Assembly: GCA_021234155.1 (NCBI GenBank) | Contig: JAJEKV010000234.1 | Coordinates: 310,001 to 374,000 of the forward strand | Direction of reading: 5' to 3' | Length of the DNA stretch: 64,000 nt | Source of the DNA: Isoetes taiwanensis | Lineage: Eukaryota > Streptophyta > Lycopodiopsida > Isoetales > Isoetaceae | Shown: one piece after another, positions 12,321-25,025 of the stretch | Position numbering within the stretch: position 1 is the first letter of the stretch | How the letters are laid out: each line of letters begins with the position of its first letter | Program-made: the position numbers and the translations under genes | Notes under the pieces: model-generated | Database searches by the model: none | Told to the model about the DNA's origin: nothing | The model's input: the letters and a program-made list of their open reading frames with translations, nothing else

Positions 12321-13065
12321 AATGAGTAGTCTTTGAATTCCAAACTGAATTGCTTTTTATGGTCCTTTGAAGGGCTATACTCTTTGTTTTTTCTTTTCCA
12401 AGTTAAATAGTTTAAGGCTTAACGTTTACACACATTTTTTTGTATGGTTTAAGCTTTCTGGATATAGTGGAGTCGTGATTATATGATTCTGCAAGCCAGC
12501 GTATAGTGCCTTAGGGCCTTCATCAGATGCGGTTTTTTTATGGAATTATAAAATACTTTTGCATTATGATATGAAATCCAATGAAAGATTGAGATTATGA
12601 CATATTTCACATGCATTAAGACATGTTCAAAATAATTTGGCTGGATTATGGACTAACTTGTTCATATTTACGTACATATCTGAAAACTTGTACGCATGAG
12701 GCAAGATTGCTTATGAGATTTGGGTAATTTATGGCACACTGGATTTAAGTCTAGTTTGACACATTGATTTTAGTAGGTTATGAACTAAATACTTGATGTA
12801 CTAGAACCCGGTGCCATCATGGACTAAGGTCCTAGTATGGTCTAATAATACTATCGTAGGGATTGACCTTCGGTAGATGTCATGGCTAGTTGGCTGTTGC
12901 TAAGGCTAGCGTGGACTGGGTTTTTTTTAGGAATTTCGGGTCCTTGGTTATACCAGGGTCATTGGGATCTTGGACTCAAGTATTTAATTCAATTACCTTA
13001 ATAGATTGATGTGCTTTTGTTGTTTGTTAGTTAAGTGATGTGATAACTAATAAGATGACATGTGA

Positions 13066-13413
13066 CAGTTCACAGGATGCTTTGCATGTGCTGGTGCTTC
13101 CTGCATGAAACAAAGAGCTATTTTTCATTGGATACAACCTGGTGAGCATCTATTATTACATAAGGTGGTGGTTGATGATCCATAACCATATTGGTTTCTG
13201 CCACTTGGTCAGAAACATATTTGCCTCTTGGCTTTAAACAATGAAAATGCCATATTTATGGCTGCTACACCCCGACACCTTTGGATACGCTGCCATCAAG
13301 ATGGACTGCCCCAGCCACGTGGTACAGTGGTTGATATGCTGCATCAAGAACATCATGGCCCATTAGTACATTATGCAGAGGGAATTGGCCTTAAAACCTG
13401 GGAAAAGAAATAG
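13066..13413 (+). pseudogene. Exon-like islands near the end of the 3.6-kb unit (copy 1 equivalents 9465-9812)
   Basis: A first island follows an acceptor-like GTGACAG and reads FTGCFACAGASCMKQRA up to a strong CTG/GTGAGC donor. A second open island encodes MAATPRHLWIRCHQDG and ends LKTWEKK before TAG at about 13,411. In copy 2 an acceptor-like TCAG precedes the second island; in copy 1 that site reads CTGTAA. The simple join of the two islands is out of phase, so the gene model is not settled. No family recognised. Confidence 0.25.
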
Positions 13414-13744
13414 TCCATGAAATTATGTTACCCACATGGAACAAGGAGTTATCTGCTACTACTGGCTATAGCTACTTTAAATCTGAAGTACCAAGTTACG
13501 CGGTACTAAATATCTTAATACAAAGCAGTATGCCACTCGGCTTTACATCTTACAATGCCACTTGGCTGGTACTGATATCGAATATCAGACCAAATGCTGC
13601 AACAGATTTTGTGGTTCAAGAAATAATAGGATGGGGTAGACCTCTGCTGTAATGGTAGGGGTCTGCCCCCCTAGTATTACAGCTTATCCAACAAAGAGGT
13701 CTTCTCTCTCCTACGGGTTGGAGGTAGGCTTTTTTTATATTTGT

Positions 13745-16528
13745 AAACAATTGCTTATTGCTTGCTGCATTTTTACTCAGTTGTGTGTAACCTTGCTTGG
13801 GCATCTAGTCATACGTTTGAACTTATCTTCCAGGCACTAAAGTATAAGGTATGTTTCTGGTTCAATAATTCAAAGGTTTTGTTACGACTAAAAGACCTTC
13901 GAAATATGGCTAACCTTGTAAGGGTTGTGCTCTTATTTAAGTGAGTGAAATAACTGAGTTATTTTTCTAACTCTAGGGATTATCAAGGCCCCCTAAGCTT
14001 AGGTCCCTCCCTAGTATTACAGCTTATCAAACAAAGTGGTTTTCTCTCTCCTATAGTTGGAGGTAGAAGGTTTTTTGTCAAAGTTTATTATAGTGTTATA
14101 AATTTGGAGATTTCTAGTAGTGCTTGCCACTTGCATGTATGCACTTACAGGATACAACATTTGGCTAGAAGGCTTTAGATTAGTAAAGCATACCATTGGC
14201 CATGAATGTATGTAGAGGATAAAACATATTGTTAGAAAGATTCGAATTGGAACTTATTATAGGAAGATATTATCTCACCTAAAGTTAAAACATTTGCATG
14301 CATTTTTCTTAAAGGGCATGATGGACACTTGGCTTTTGGCAAGCAAAAGGGCTTGCATGCATTGCTTGCCTTAATAACGAGAGTCTTCTAGGCCTATGTC
14401 ACCAATTTGTAGGTTTTTTATGAAACATACGAGTGTTCCACACTTGGGAGATGTGTTGGCATGGGAAAATATTGGCGTGATAATACATGTGGATAACTAT
14501 GGCCATTTTTTCACAACACGTGAAAGGTGAACGGTATTATCGTGAGAAAAGGATAAAGAATAAGCCTGAATTTTAGGGTACATATTAGGTGGGCAATGGG
14601 TGAGTTTCACAGCAAACTGGCTTAGTCCAAAGCTACAAAGGAATGCTTGCATTCTAGGCAATGTCGGAATTGGGTACAATGTTGCGGCCCAAGCCATGAT
14701 GCACTGACAGGTCAGTTCTTACCTTTTGATCTCTCAGCAAACTTTACTTGTATTTAGGGTGTAGAATAGAAACTGAAAATTGGTGATACGAATCTGAAGG
14801 ATTTTCTTGCCTGGCTCACATGCTTAAGCTTTCTTTTACACCTGTAAGAAGGTACATTGAGCCTTAAAGAATATCTACTGCAAGATAACGTCTACAAAAG
14901 TTAAATGGATAGTGAGTATTATGAAGAATTCAATTCCGAAAGAGACCCATATAGTTCAGATGGGGAAGAACTTTTGAAAGAGAAGTGGCTTGCGGCTGAA
15001 TTTCTAGCATGTTGTGATTACATTGAGCTTAATACAGTTGAGATGAAAGCATAAAAAATGCAAGAATGCAGAGCCTAAATGCCCATGGCAATACAATCAA
15101 TGATCTGGCTCCAACAATTAGGTTGATGGAAACAAGCTTGCACAAGGGGAAAGCACGGCACCTTTGCTTTTGGGAAAATGACTTCAAAAGTGCAATATGC
15201 GGATGATCCTGAATATGAACTTGAGGATAATCAGGTTTGGGTGTATTTCTTTGAAATATGTTAATAATGTAGGCCCTTATTGGGGGATTAAATTATGAAA
15301 TCTAGATGCTGTCACTAAATCCGTCATTTGACATATTTAAATTAGCATAATGTGTAGATCTGAAAGGTTTTGAGCATAAAAAATAAACATGTACTGGTTT
15401 ATGATCAGATACTTAGAGCTTTATCCTTAATAATCTTATGATTTTTTACAGTGATACTCACTATGATTTAGTGTATGATATTATGTTAGCAACAGAGTTC
15501 TGTGTGCTTTATACGTGCTGTGGATTCTCACGGTTTAGCTCATTTAACATGACTAGATCTGAAAGGATAGGACAAATGTAATCATTTGAACCGCGGACAG
15601 GCTTTTAGTTTAATACTTTGAACTAGTGATGGTTCTGGAACTTTTAAATGCTCAAATCCATCCTTCTTAGACTTGCTTGGGGTTAAAAAGGCTACAATAG
15701 GTGACCAGCGATAAGCTGAGAAACCTAAGGTACCTTTTGGCCCCTCACTCATTACCATTATCATGCTAATGTTGTGTTGGTTGGCTGCAGGTACGGGTTT
15801 CTCTTCCTTTTGTCGTCTTTTTTGCTTTCAAGTACAAGTCTGGCTGGAAGGAAGTATTTTACAATTTAGATTCAGATGCAATAAATGGAGTTATTTTAAC
15901 GTGAAGTCTCAAGGGAGGATCTACTAAAATGAGTAGTCTTTGAATTCCAAACTGAATTGCTTTTTATGGTCCTTTGAAGGGCTATACTCTTTGTTTTTTC
16001 TTTTCCAAGTTAAATAGTTTAAGGCTTAACGTTTACACACATTTTTTTGTATGGTTTAAGCTTTCTGGATATAGTGGAGTCGTGATTATATGATTCTGCA
16101 AGCCAGCGTATAGTGCCTTAGGGCCTTACTGTATGCGGTCAGTTTTTATGGAATTATAAAATACTTTTGCATTATGATATGAAATCCAATGAAAGATTGA
16201 GATTATGACATATTTCACATGCATTAAGACATGTTCAAAATAATTTGGCTGGATTATGGACTAACTTGTTCATATTTACGTTCATATCTGAAAACTTGTA
16301 CGCATGAGGCAAGATTGCTTATGAGATTTGGGTAATTTATGGCACACTGGATTTAAGTCTAGTTTGATACATTGATTTTAGTAGGTTATGAACTAAATAC
16401 TTGATGTACTAGAACCCGGTGCCATCATGGACTAAGGTCCTAGTATGGTCTGATAATACTATCGTAGGGATTGACCTTCGGTAGATGTCATGGCTAGTTG
16501 GCTGTTGCTAAGGCTAGCGTGGACTGGG
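13745..16528. repeat. 3.6-kb tandem unit, copy 3, truncated
   Basis: The third copy matches the first 2.78 kb of the unit and stops at GGACTGGG followed by a T-run. In copies 1 and 2 the same point reads GGGTTTTTTTTAGGAATTTC. The missing 0.8 kb does not reappear downstream in the window, so this is a truncation or deletion rather than a simple insertion. Confidence 0.9.
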
Positions 16529-17880
16529 TTTTTTTTTTTTTTGAGGGCAAGATATTTAGATTTTATTAATAAGAAAACCAGTACAAGACCTTGTGACCTT
16601 ATTTCAGGCTCCACAATAGGCCAGATAGGAAGAATTCATATGCCCATGGTCGCCAGATGGGAAGTATTTACAAAGAAAACCCATAACAACTATGATGATA
16701 TTGGTTAGGATACAAAGAGATCCATTACTCCGTTGGAAGCCCTGCTCAACTTCTTCCCTCCAAGAGAAGTACTACAGGGACCTCTAACAAATTCCTCGTG
16801 GAGTACTAGAGAAAGTGGTCGCCCTCTTCCCCGCTCTAGGTCAGACTACAGAGCAAGATTCCTCGTTTCTGAACCTTTCGTGATCTGCTCCAATACCATA
16901 TAGTTGTTGTCGCCCTTAAGACCAGATCAAGATTTAAAGCCCATAGCTCAAGATTAGCGGCCAAATCTGATAAACCCTATTCCATTGGCATCAAGAGCGG
17001 ACTCCTGTTAATGCTCAAACAAGAATCACCTATGCCCCAGCCCCCAAAAAGATGCAAGCGTGAGGGGCAGACGGCATGCTTCATCCCTCGCAGCGTAAAC
17101 TTGGCGGAGATCCAACCAGATTTAAGGTACTATAAGGAGTTCATGCCTCCATTTCTTCCCGAAAATGGTGAAGGTCGGGGCCTCCCAAAGGGTGGTCTAC
17201 CTGCTCAATCACACCGCTTCTACCCTTACATGGGTTCTTGAATCACTAGAGCTCTACACAGCAATGAGACACCCAGGTCTCCCGCCCTGAAATGCCTGCT
17301 TAGAAGTCTTGAATCAATGACAAAAGAATAGGCCTGTCACAGTTTTGGACACCAAGCTTCCCCAGCCAGGAAGGGGGGAGCAAAAAGCACAATGAGTAAA
17401 CAACATCACACTAACCAGGAAAGCACTACTGCCCTTTAGAAAGTATATTTGTTTACAATCCTAGTGGAAAATGGATGAGGCAAGGCAAGCAACACAGAAG
17501 CCAGTGAAAAGATGCAGACCAAGATCCTTTAACGAAAACTCGGGCTGGGCCCAACCTACAGTGAGTGCAGGTCTTGAGAACCGCAGTGAGTGCGGCAGCA
17601 TTCCGTTACTGATTCCCTCTGCTATTCCAATAGCTGAAATACATGCCAAGAAAACTCATCTAACTTACCAGTAGAACCTCCGGACAAAATCACGAAGCAT
17701 TTGTGCTCTGCCATTCTCCAAACGAAACAGGAACTCCGATGCCCAGCTGCAATACCAAGAACCGGTGACCCCAGCCGCTTCTGCTTTGGGAATGGCAGTG
17801 GTGCAGAGCCCTGCACCCTTCTGGCATCCACCCTTTGCCTGAGCCTGCAAGAAACGTGCGCGGCCTAAGCCGCCGCCCTA
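16529..17880 (-). mobile_element. Probable retrocopy or LINE 3' part in minus orientation
   Basis: A run of 14 T followed by GAGGGCAAGATATTTAGATTTTATTAATAAG looks like the reverse complement of a 3' end with poly(A). The sequence to the right is GC-richer than its surroundings up to about 17,880. Short minus-strand frames (17,461-17,850) look protein-like, but the only GT...AG pair joining them would define a 35-bp intron, too short for a plant, so I do not join them. No reverse transcriptase motif was seen. Identity uncertain. Confidence 0.3.
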
Positions 17881-17896
17881 GCCGCCATCGCCATCC

Positions 17897-17927
17897 GCAT
17901 ATTGCTACTCGATGAGTAGCAATATGC
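17897..17927. repeat. Perfect 14-bp inverted repeat (hairpin)
   Basis: GCATATTGCTACTC, a 3-base loop GAT, then its exact complement. A further partial copy (GTATTGCTACTCGA) follows directly. It could be a transposon terminus or a cruciform-forming site. Confidence 0.7.
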
Positions 17928-17929
17928 GC

Positions 17930-20900
17930 GTATTGCTACTCGAAGGTAATATTTTTAGAACATTATTACGCCATTATCCTATGGAATAACTTATCAATTC
18001 GTAACATCATTAAAACAAGTTACTCAATAATTCACTTATCACAACAATTTAGTTTATCAAAATTTTAATATTTCATATATATAATTAACGTTCGAGGTAC
18101 TCTTCATTCCTTGCAACACATTCCAACAAAATTTGTGTTGCAAGTTCCTTGCCCTCCAGAGCGCTCTATTGGCTTGCAGGTCGACACTACGTTGGTACCA
18201 TTTTAATTATTAATAAAATTTTGGTTATATGGTGACCACCCCACCTATCTACATGAATGCATGGCTAATCTCCCGGCATAGGAAGAGGATGCTTCTTCCA
18301 TCGTGGCCGTGGAGACAGCGCCCTATAATGCCTATATGTCGTTCATGCCTACACCTTTAGTTGCCCAGCGTGGAGGATAGGGTCCTTCCCGTATATGGGG
18401 CGTGAAGGATAGGGTCCTCCCCGTAGTCATTGACTAGAGGTGCTTTTCCTATCAATGCATTCCTGAATGACCTCCTTTCTCTCGAGGTCGTCTACTTCCG
18501 TGGGACAGAAGTAGACTTTCTAATCTACCTTCCACTCATCCAAGCGGAAACACAGTCATGCCTACATTGACATTACACCACGCCCTAGAGATCACCGTAG
18601 TGGTCTCATCACCAGTAACAACGCATGCAACCCATACCTAGCATAGGTTGCATGCGCAGATTAATCTTAACTACACATAGAATTAATCTACACAAATCGA
18701 CATGCCTGAGCCGATTTTTGCTGGCTCCTTTAATGCATGTGATTAACATAATTACCCTAAGGTAATATTTATGAATTAACATTATCATTGTATCGGATAC
18801 ATTACTTCCGATAGTACAATTATATTTACTCTAAGCTTTGCAATATTTAACGACTTTTAGATCGCGATTATTTAAACAATAACACTGATTTAGACCTATT
18901 GTATCATAGACAAGGTTTTAATTATCATACACAAGAATTAGATGTGCTTCTTATTCTCTTCTTTGGGTCCTGCATTACCCTTGGAAGTATATCCCTAAGA
19001 TGCACTTAAGTATATCCGAATTCTATTTTCTATTTATATTTATAGGGACCCCGAGGTCATATAGTTATCCTTGGAAGGAATTGCATCCTTGCGAAGGATT
19101 AATTAACATGCTACCTCACATTATCGTTGTTATTTAACTTATTTCCTTTCCCTATGATACATATACGTACAACAATTTCTATGCAGTTATTAGGATCTAT
19201 ATTTAACTTATCAATAAGACACATTAAAGCTTATAATACATGCGCACACCTTATCTAAGGCTAGAACGCATCCACCCATTGAGCCGGCGTCGAGTAATTT
19301 GGAGATGACTTGGTCGTTGCATTGCTCCCATAGTTTTGCTCCACTTCATTGGTGTAGTTAGCTATCACGTCAGTCTCGCACGTTGAAGGTCTCCTGAGCA
19401 CTAAGGTATCTATCTATCTTACGCTCTATTTGCTTCGGCCATTGCGGGAGAGCTTCCAAACTTCCTTGTTTGATCCCCTCGATCACATGGCTTGGACGTT
19501 GTCAAGTTCCACAGTGCTATGCCGTCTTCTTGTCTTGAGGTACCTTCCGGTGGCTTTGATTGTGCTCGTCAGTTTTGATCCTCTTGTTGCCTCTAGGGAG
19601 CTCGTGGAAGAAGTCGGTTGCTAGCACTTCTCCAGCTTTCAGTTCCTGACCTTTATCCCTCTATGCATGTCGGTCTCTCTGGCAAGTAAAGCATCATGGC
19701 TCTCCTCCCTGCTAGCTATGTTGTCGGGGTGATGGATCCCTATATCTGCGCAGCTTGACCCTTGAGTTGAAGAAGTACTTGCCTTAGATATACTCTTGTC
19801 GTTGAATAGCCTGGCTATTATCTTGAACTCTCTTTTTGCCGAAGGTGCTTCAGTTGCTATCCTTGTCATTAAGGCGTGGAATGCTTCTGCCTTGGGCGTT
19901 TGATGTCCCACACGTCAGAGATATGATCGGCTTCTTTTCTTCTAATTACTGGTAGGAGTACATGACGAAGCCATCACCTAGTTGTTGAAGGCATATCTCC
20001 TCGTCGCAGTGCCTTTCGTACGTGCCTCTCCATCTAATACACGTGTCATAGCGCATCACCCTATATTACCACAAGGTGGAATCATGGTCGTCGAGATGTT
20101 GTCTTCTTAGTTGGCTCGTTGATGTCGGGTCGTTCCTCCTTCTATTGTTGAGGCCACTCGTGTCATAAGTTCATCAAGTGTTACCGCTGCCACAAGAGGT
20201 AGTGTTGCGTCCTGACGATGTCCTGGTGCAGCGCTGATGATCTTGACATGACCGGTGTTGTCTCTTGTTCTGACATTGGGTGGACGAGCAGTCTTCTACT
20301 TGAGGGCACTTCCGGAAGTGTCTTGGCCTCTGGTCGTTTCTCCCTCGCACTTGCTCTTCCATTTTGATCTTGGGCCATAGTTGTGCTTTCTTGCTTCCTC
20401 ATTTGGTAGTCGAAGTGAAGGAGCTTCCTGATCTAAGCGTTAAATCCATAAAACCTGACTGTAAACTCATGTTTCTCTATTATATCTGTGAACGCCCGAG
20501 ATATACAATAGACATATATGCATTTACATTGGGATTTTAATTCATCCACTTTTCCAAAACAACTACGAAGATCTACCTAAATGTTTATACTCATTTAGGG
20601 TTTCCCCTCCTCCTATCGCATTTGATTCTTCGGTTTTGCTGCATCTTCTTTGTTTTGGTTGACTCCGGGATTCCTTGAGATGCTGCTACTATTGTTGAGC
20701 TTCATGTCTGATCCGAGCTCGTCGCGCCAGTTGTGAAGAGTGTTCGTCGATGTGATCCCTTGAGAAAGATGCTCCTCCTTAATGTGTATATTCGTCATGA
20801 GGAATGCGGTGACCGCTCAATGTCCCTACATGCGGTGTGTCGTTGCAAGGTTGCCGATGTGCAGTGCTGTTGATCGCTTGAGTAGGATCACCTGGCTGTT

Positions 20901-22400
20901 GCAGTTAAGCATTCTTGAATATCTTCGAAGCTCTGAGATCGTGGTCGGTAGGCAGGCATTGTCATTCCTCCGCAGGTTGAATTTCTGAGTGCGACTCCTG
21001 TTGCTTGGGTTTTGCTTCATTCTGAGGTGCCTCTCCTGTGCCTGGAAGTGTGGTCATCTCCATTGCCCCTACCATGGCTCCTTCTAGTCGCCTTTGCGTG
21101 ATTTGTACATGCTGGCTAGATCGTCTCCTCCGTCCCTTGGGTCCTATCCATTCGAGTCTCTCACTCCTTGGCTGACGTAGTAAGGTCGTCCTTCCTTTGG
21201 TTTCTAGGTGTTTCTGGGTCCGGAATTCTTGTTTGAGTGGGATATTCTCCTCCTTGATATTGCCTCTAATGCTGATATAGGCCTTCAAGTCGGAGATGTT
21301 CCTTCCCTGATATATGCGTCTCCTCCCCCTCATGGTCTCCTACTTTTTGGAACCGATGAAAGTTCTCCTGCTGGTGCAAGGGAGCTGGAAGCTCGTCCTG
21401 GTCAGCCTTAGGTGCTTTGTGGTTGCCTAGTTTGGTTGCTCCTTTTGCTGACGTTTCATGACATTCGCTTGAGCTGCTGGACTGTAAGGTCGTGGTGATC
21501 TTCCCTCCGGTTTCTATACGCTCCTGTGTCGCCCTGCCTTCTCTCTTTGATGGAAGATTATGCCTTCTGGCCTTAGCTCGTGATGCTAACGTGGCATCGA
21601 TGTCTAGCGTCTTCCTGCACCTGTATTTTGCTGCCTTGCCTTCTTCCATTTGAAACTCGTGTGCATCGAGTTGGTGAAGGCGTTGAGATCCTCTTTCTGA
21701 TGTGAGCTCGTAGACGTGGTAGCCGGGAGGTAGACTGGCTTATAAGGAGGTTCGTGTTCTGACCCTTGAACGATCCCTCTGGTGTGTAAGGCCTACCGAG
21801 GATCATTGTGACTAGGTCTAATGGCTTGCCACTGCGTGTGGGCAAGGCATGGGCTCGACACCCGTGGGGTGATGCGTCACTCTCCAGTGGGTTCAAGTCG
21901 AATAAGGGCAGTGGCCCTCTAGTCACCTTGAGTCAGCATGTAGATCTCTGGAGGGAGGGATCCCCACCTGCCCCATCGGAACTGGGGAGATGCAACCCAG
22001 GAATAGCCCCTTTGGCTATGCATCCGGCGGGCTACAGTCAGGTCCCAACACTTTTCAGCCTACTCTGCAAAGTGTGCACAGGAGGGGCAGATGGAGTGGA
22101 CAACCCTAAGCCATGTTCTTATGCCAGCCAAATCCATTGCCATGAATTCTCTGAGCCTTGGGTAGGATTTCCCATATGTATTGTGCTGATCTATGTCTAT
22201 GCAGATGTTGATGAACCACCCTTCGAAGTGGATATGTGATGATGTTATGTACTGACATGTATGTTTACGCTTCCGCAGCTAGGTAGGCCCTGAGGGAGAC
22301 GGGGTAAATGACCCCTTCACTCTTCCCACTGGAACCCGTTACGGTTGCAGTGTTATGTGGAGGGCCCTGTATCGGCAAGGAGCTGGTATGGGGGATGAAC
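17930..22400. other. Decayed retroelement-like sequence, no intact gene
   Basis: From 17.9 to 19.2 kb this is AT-rich sequence without frames. From 19.4 to 22 kb it is GC-richer, and the minus strand holds overlapping short frames rich in Arg, Lys, Gln and Glu (20,962-21,649), the sort of composition left by degraded gag regions. At 20,729 the minus strand reads TGGCGCGACGAGC just after CTTCACAAC, which resembles an LTR end followed by a TGGCGC-type primer-binding site. No pair of long terminal repeats, zinc knuckle, protease or integrase motif was found, so the retroelement reading is an inference. Confidence 0.25.
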
Positions 22401-22408
22401 TCCTGTTT

Positions 22409-22432
22409 GTATACGGTGAGTGCACCGTATAC
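22409..22432. repeat. Perfect 10-bp inverted repeat
   Basis: GTATACGGTG, four bases, then CACCGTATAC. It lies in a GC-richer patch next to AT-rich DNA and may mark an old element end. Confidence 0.6.
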
Positions 22433-22439
22433 GAGTAGG

Positions 22440-24018
22440 GGACGTCACAATTATCTAGCCCTAAAAACCCACAAAGTGTTCGCTGCCATAAAGTAGCAGC
22501 GGTATAGCCAGATATAACCAAGTCTGTTACATAGACATTGAATGTGATTTAGAAACGTGTTTAAATACACACACGTAAGCATTAAAAGAAAACTTATTGT
22601 CTTCTGCATTAGATCGTTGGTGATGAAGAAGCCAGTCAGTAGAGAGGAATAGTAAAGAGGAATATATGCAGTAAAGCTTTTGCAAGTTATGTGCCTCCAA
22701 GGGGCTTCTTGTTGTTGGTTAAAAAAAATGGTTATACTTTTTAGAAATGAAGGTGTTAATAAGTGATAACATGTTTTAAAAAATGATGGTGTCAACATCT
22801 GAGATAGTAAATCAATGCCTGGGTTAGCTAAATATCAATTAGTTATTTTGAGCAGAGATTAAAGTGCCACACTCTAGGTCTTGCACCTTGATAGCTTTTA
22901 AACATTGCATGTTGCATGCCAAGATCTTAAAAGAAGGCGATTGATTATAGGAACAATCATTCAAAGGGTTTGATTGATTAGCACCAAAACGTTCAAGAAA
23001 TAGCTAATATTTTTCTAATCTGACATATTTGTAATACTCTTAGAGGGCACATCGCCTTCTGCGTGAAGCATACCATCAAAACAGGGCATCCTGTCACCCT
23101 TTATTACCTTTCTCCATTTCTTTATTTATTTGTCTGTATTCCGCCATGTTTGTTTGTATTCTATATGGTATGTATCTATTCTTATGTAATAAACACAACT
23201 CTAATATTCTTTTAATTTTATATAATTGCATAAATTTATCCCTTTTTCTGAAGCGGGCGCCGCTGTGACCGCCGTCCATTCTCTGTTTCTTGCTCTTGCC
23301 ACTGGCTAAGCGTCTAATTTGCATTGAAGCTGCAATGGGCTAGCGTCTGAGCCCTCCTCAAGGCATTAGGTGTGAAGGCAAATTCTGTAACAAGAACTCA
23401 GTTTTTCATTTCTCGGACTCCGATCTGCAAAACCTACTTAAATAAAATAGATTTAAGTGCTGAGTCTACTCTTAAGCAATATGTGCGAAATGGAAGTCAC
23501 AACGAGCATGACAAAGAAGTAAAAGTTGAGATATCGGATATTGCCAGCCAAGAGCAATTCAGAGCTGTTAATTCAGGAGCGATTCAGGGTGTGATAGGAG
23601 CAGAACAGTGTCGCTCTCAAGCATGTTCTTCTGTATTTCGCAGGTTCGCTCTGTTACTTGAAGTTTTGCCTTGTTTTGAAGGTCTGACACCTTCTTAATT
23701 GAATTTTCTTTCTTCATATCTGTATAAAGGCTCAATTCGGCAACCCGGCTTCTTCAATCCATAAATTCATCACCTCACCACAAAATCTTGCACTGCATAT
23801 TCTTAACCTTAAAACTATTCAAAGCTTAACCTTAAAACTATTCAACGTCGGTGTTCTAATCTGTGGTTTTAGGCTCTTGCTTTCAATCGTGCTCTGTTTT
23901 TTGGAGTAGGAGGAACACAATAATGATCTTTCTATTTTTTGGCTAGAGACTCTCCATAGGTTTCAATTCCCAAAGCAAAAGCAGCAGCATGTTGCTGGAT
24001 AGCTGGCTATGGCAGTGC
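22440..24018. other. Intergenic, nothing recognised
   Basis: Mostly AT-rich. A 108-codon plus-strand frame at 23,372-23,698 has no recognisable motif and no splice context, and I do not call it a gene. Confidence 0.35.
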
Positions 24019-24786
24019 CAGCATATATACGGAAGAAAAAAAAAAGAATGAAACACTTATTGAGAATGAATGCTTAGGCGCCTAAGCTGCCTCTACAAAA
24101 ATCGCTTCTGCAAAAATCGCAACAGAAGGGGCCAGGCTGTCTGCCGCCAACTTCTAACGGATTAAATAGTTCCGATGATACGTGGCATCTATATAGTGAA
24201 AAAGATTGCGGCGGAGAAAAAATAGAAGTGCAGAACAAAAAAAAGAAAAATGGGAGACTCGATTATATATATGTGTAGACAAGAATAATTTCTCTTTTTC
24301 TAATGGGATCATAGTTGAGCAGATAATCCCACCCTACATCAAAAGTCATAGGTGTATTCTTCCGACCCTACATCAAAACTCACAGGTGTATTCTGAAGAT
24401 GAATCAGAGATGTAGTAGATATCTCTTAATTTGTGCTAGACATAGTTCTTGGATGCGAAATTGCCGAATAGGATATTTCTTGAATGACTTATTTTAGAAC
24501 AAAAAAAGGATGGGGATCACTTAATAATGCTATATAGCCTCCTCACATGACATGCTCCCATTTATAAGAGTGTTGCAAGGTCTAAAACCTCCAAAAGAGG
24601 GATGACAACCAAAGGCAAAGCCAAAAGTTCAATTAGCAAGAGCAAAATCAATTATCTTTAGATGCATATGCCCTTTTTTTCTGAGCTCTAGAAAAATCTG
24701 GTAGATTTGTTTCTGGTAAATATTGATGGGCCCATGTGCCCAACTTATATGTGTTCCAACCTCGTGCTCTGAACAGATGATTGTCC

Positions 24787-25025
24787 CAAGGGGGCGTCAC
24801 CTTGTGGAACTTGTCAAAACCACGTGCATCAATGGGAGGGGGTGATTTTTTACCCTTTTCCGTATGTATACTAGGGGTCATAGGGGTTTTGGAATGTTCT
24901 TCTAGTTGTAAAACTATACGGAAAGGGGTCAAATTTGCCCATCAGAAACACGTATACTAGGGGTTTTTTCGCTACCCTATGTACGCAGGTGGCATATCTC
25001 TTATAAAGAAGGTGGATCCCCCGGA
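24787..25025. mobile_element. 239-bp MITE (hAT-like) with 8-bp target duplication
   Basis: The insert is flanked by GATTGTCC at 24,779-24,786 and 25,026-25,033. Copy B of the duplication has the uninterrupted site CAGATGATTGTCCTTGTGCTC at about 41,517, so the insertion is proved by an empty site. The ends are imperfect inverted repeats: CAAGGGGGCGTCACCTT against the complement of the other end, TCCGGGGGATCCACCTT (12 of 17 match). The 8-bp duplication and the CAAGGG start fit the hAT superfamily. There is no coding capacity, so it must have been moved by an enzyme made elsewhere. Confidence 0.85.

Larger units (their letters stand above)
10141..13744. repeat. 3.6-kb tandem unit, copy 2
   Basis: This is the full-length second copy and the only one of the three in which the central two-exon candidate frame (11,474-12,320) stays open. 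Differences from copy 1 are concentrated at CAG and CTG trinucleotides rather than spread evenly. Confidence 0.95.

Noticed and set aside
17461-17850. Two protein-like minus-strand frames that could be joined by splicing
   Set aside because: The only GT...AG pair between them gives a 35-bp intron and the join leads to an early stop.
21808-22239. 143-codon plus-strand frame
   Set aside because: No recognisable motif, frames on the opposite strand are equally open in this GC-richer stretch, and no splice or promoter context was seen.
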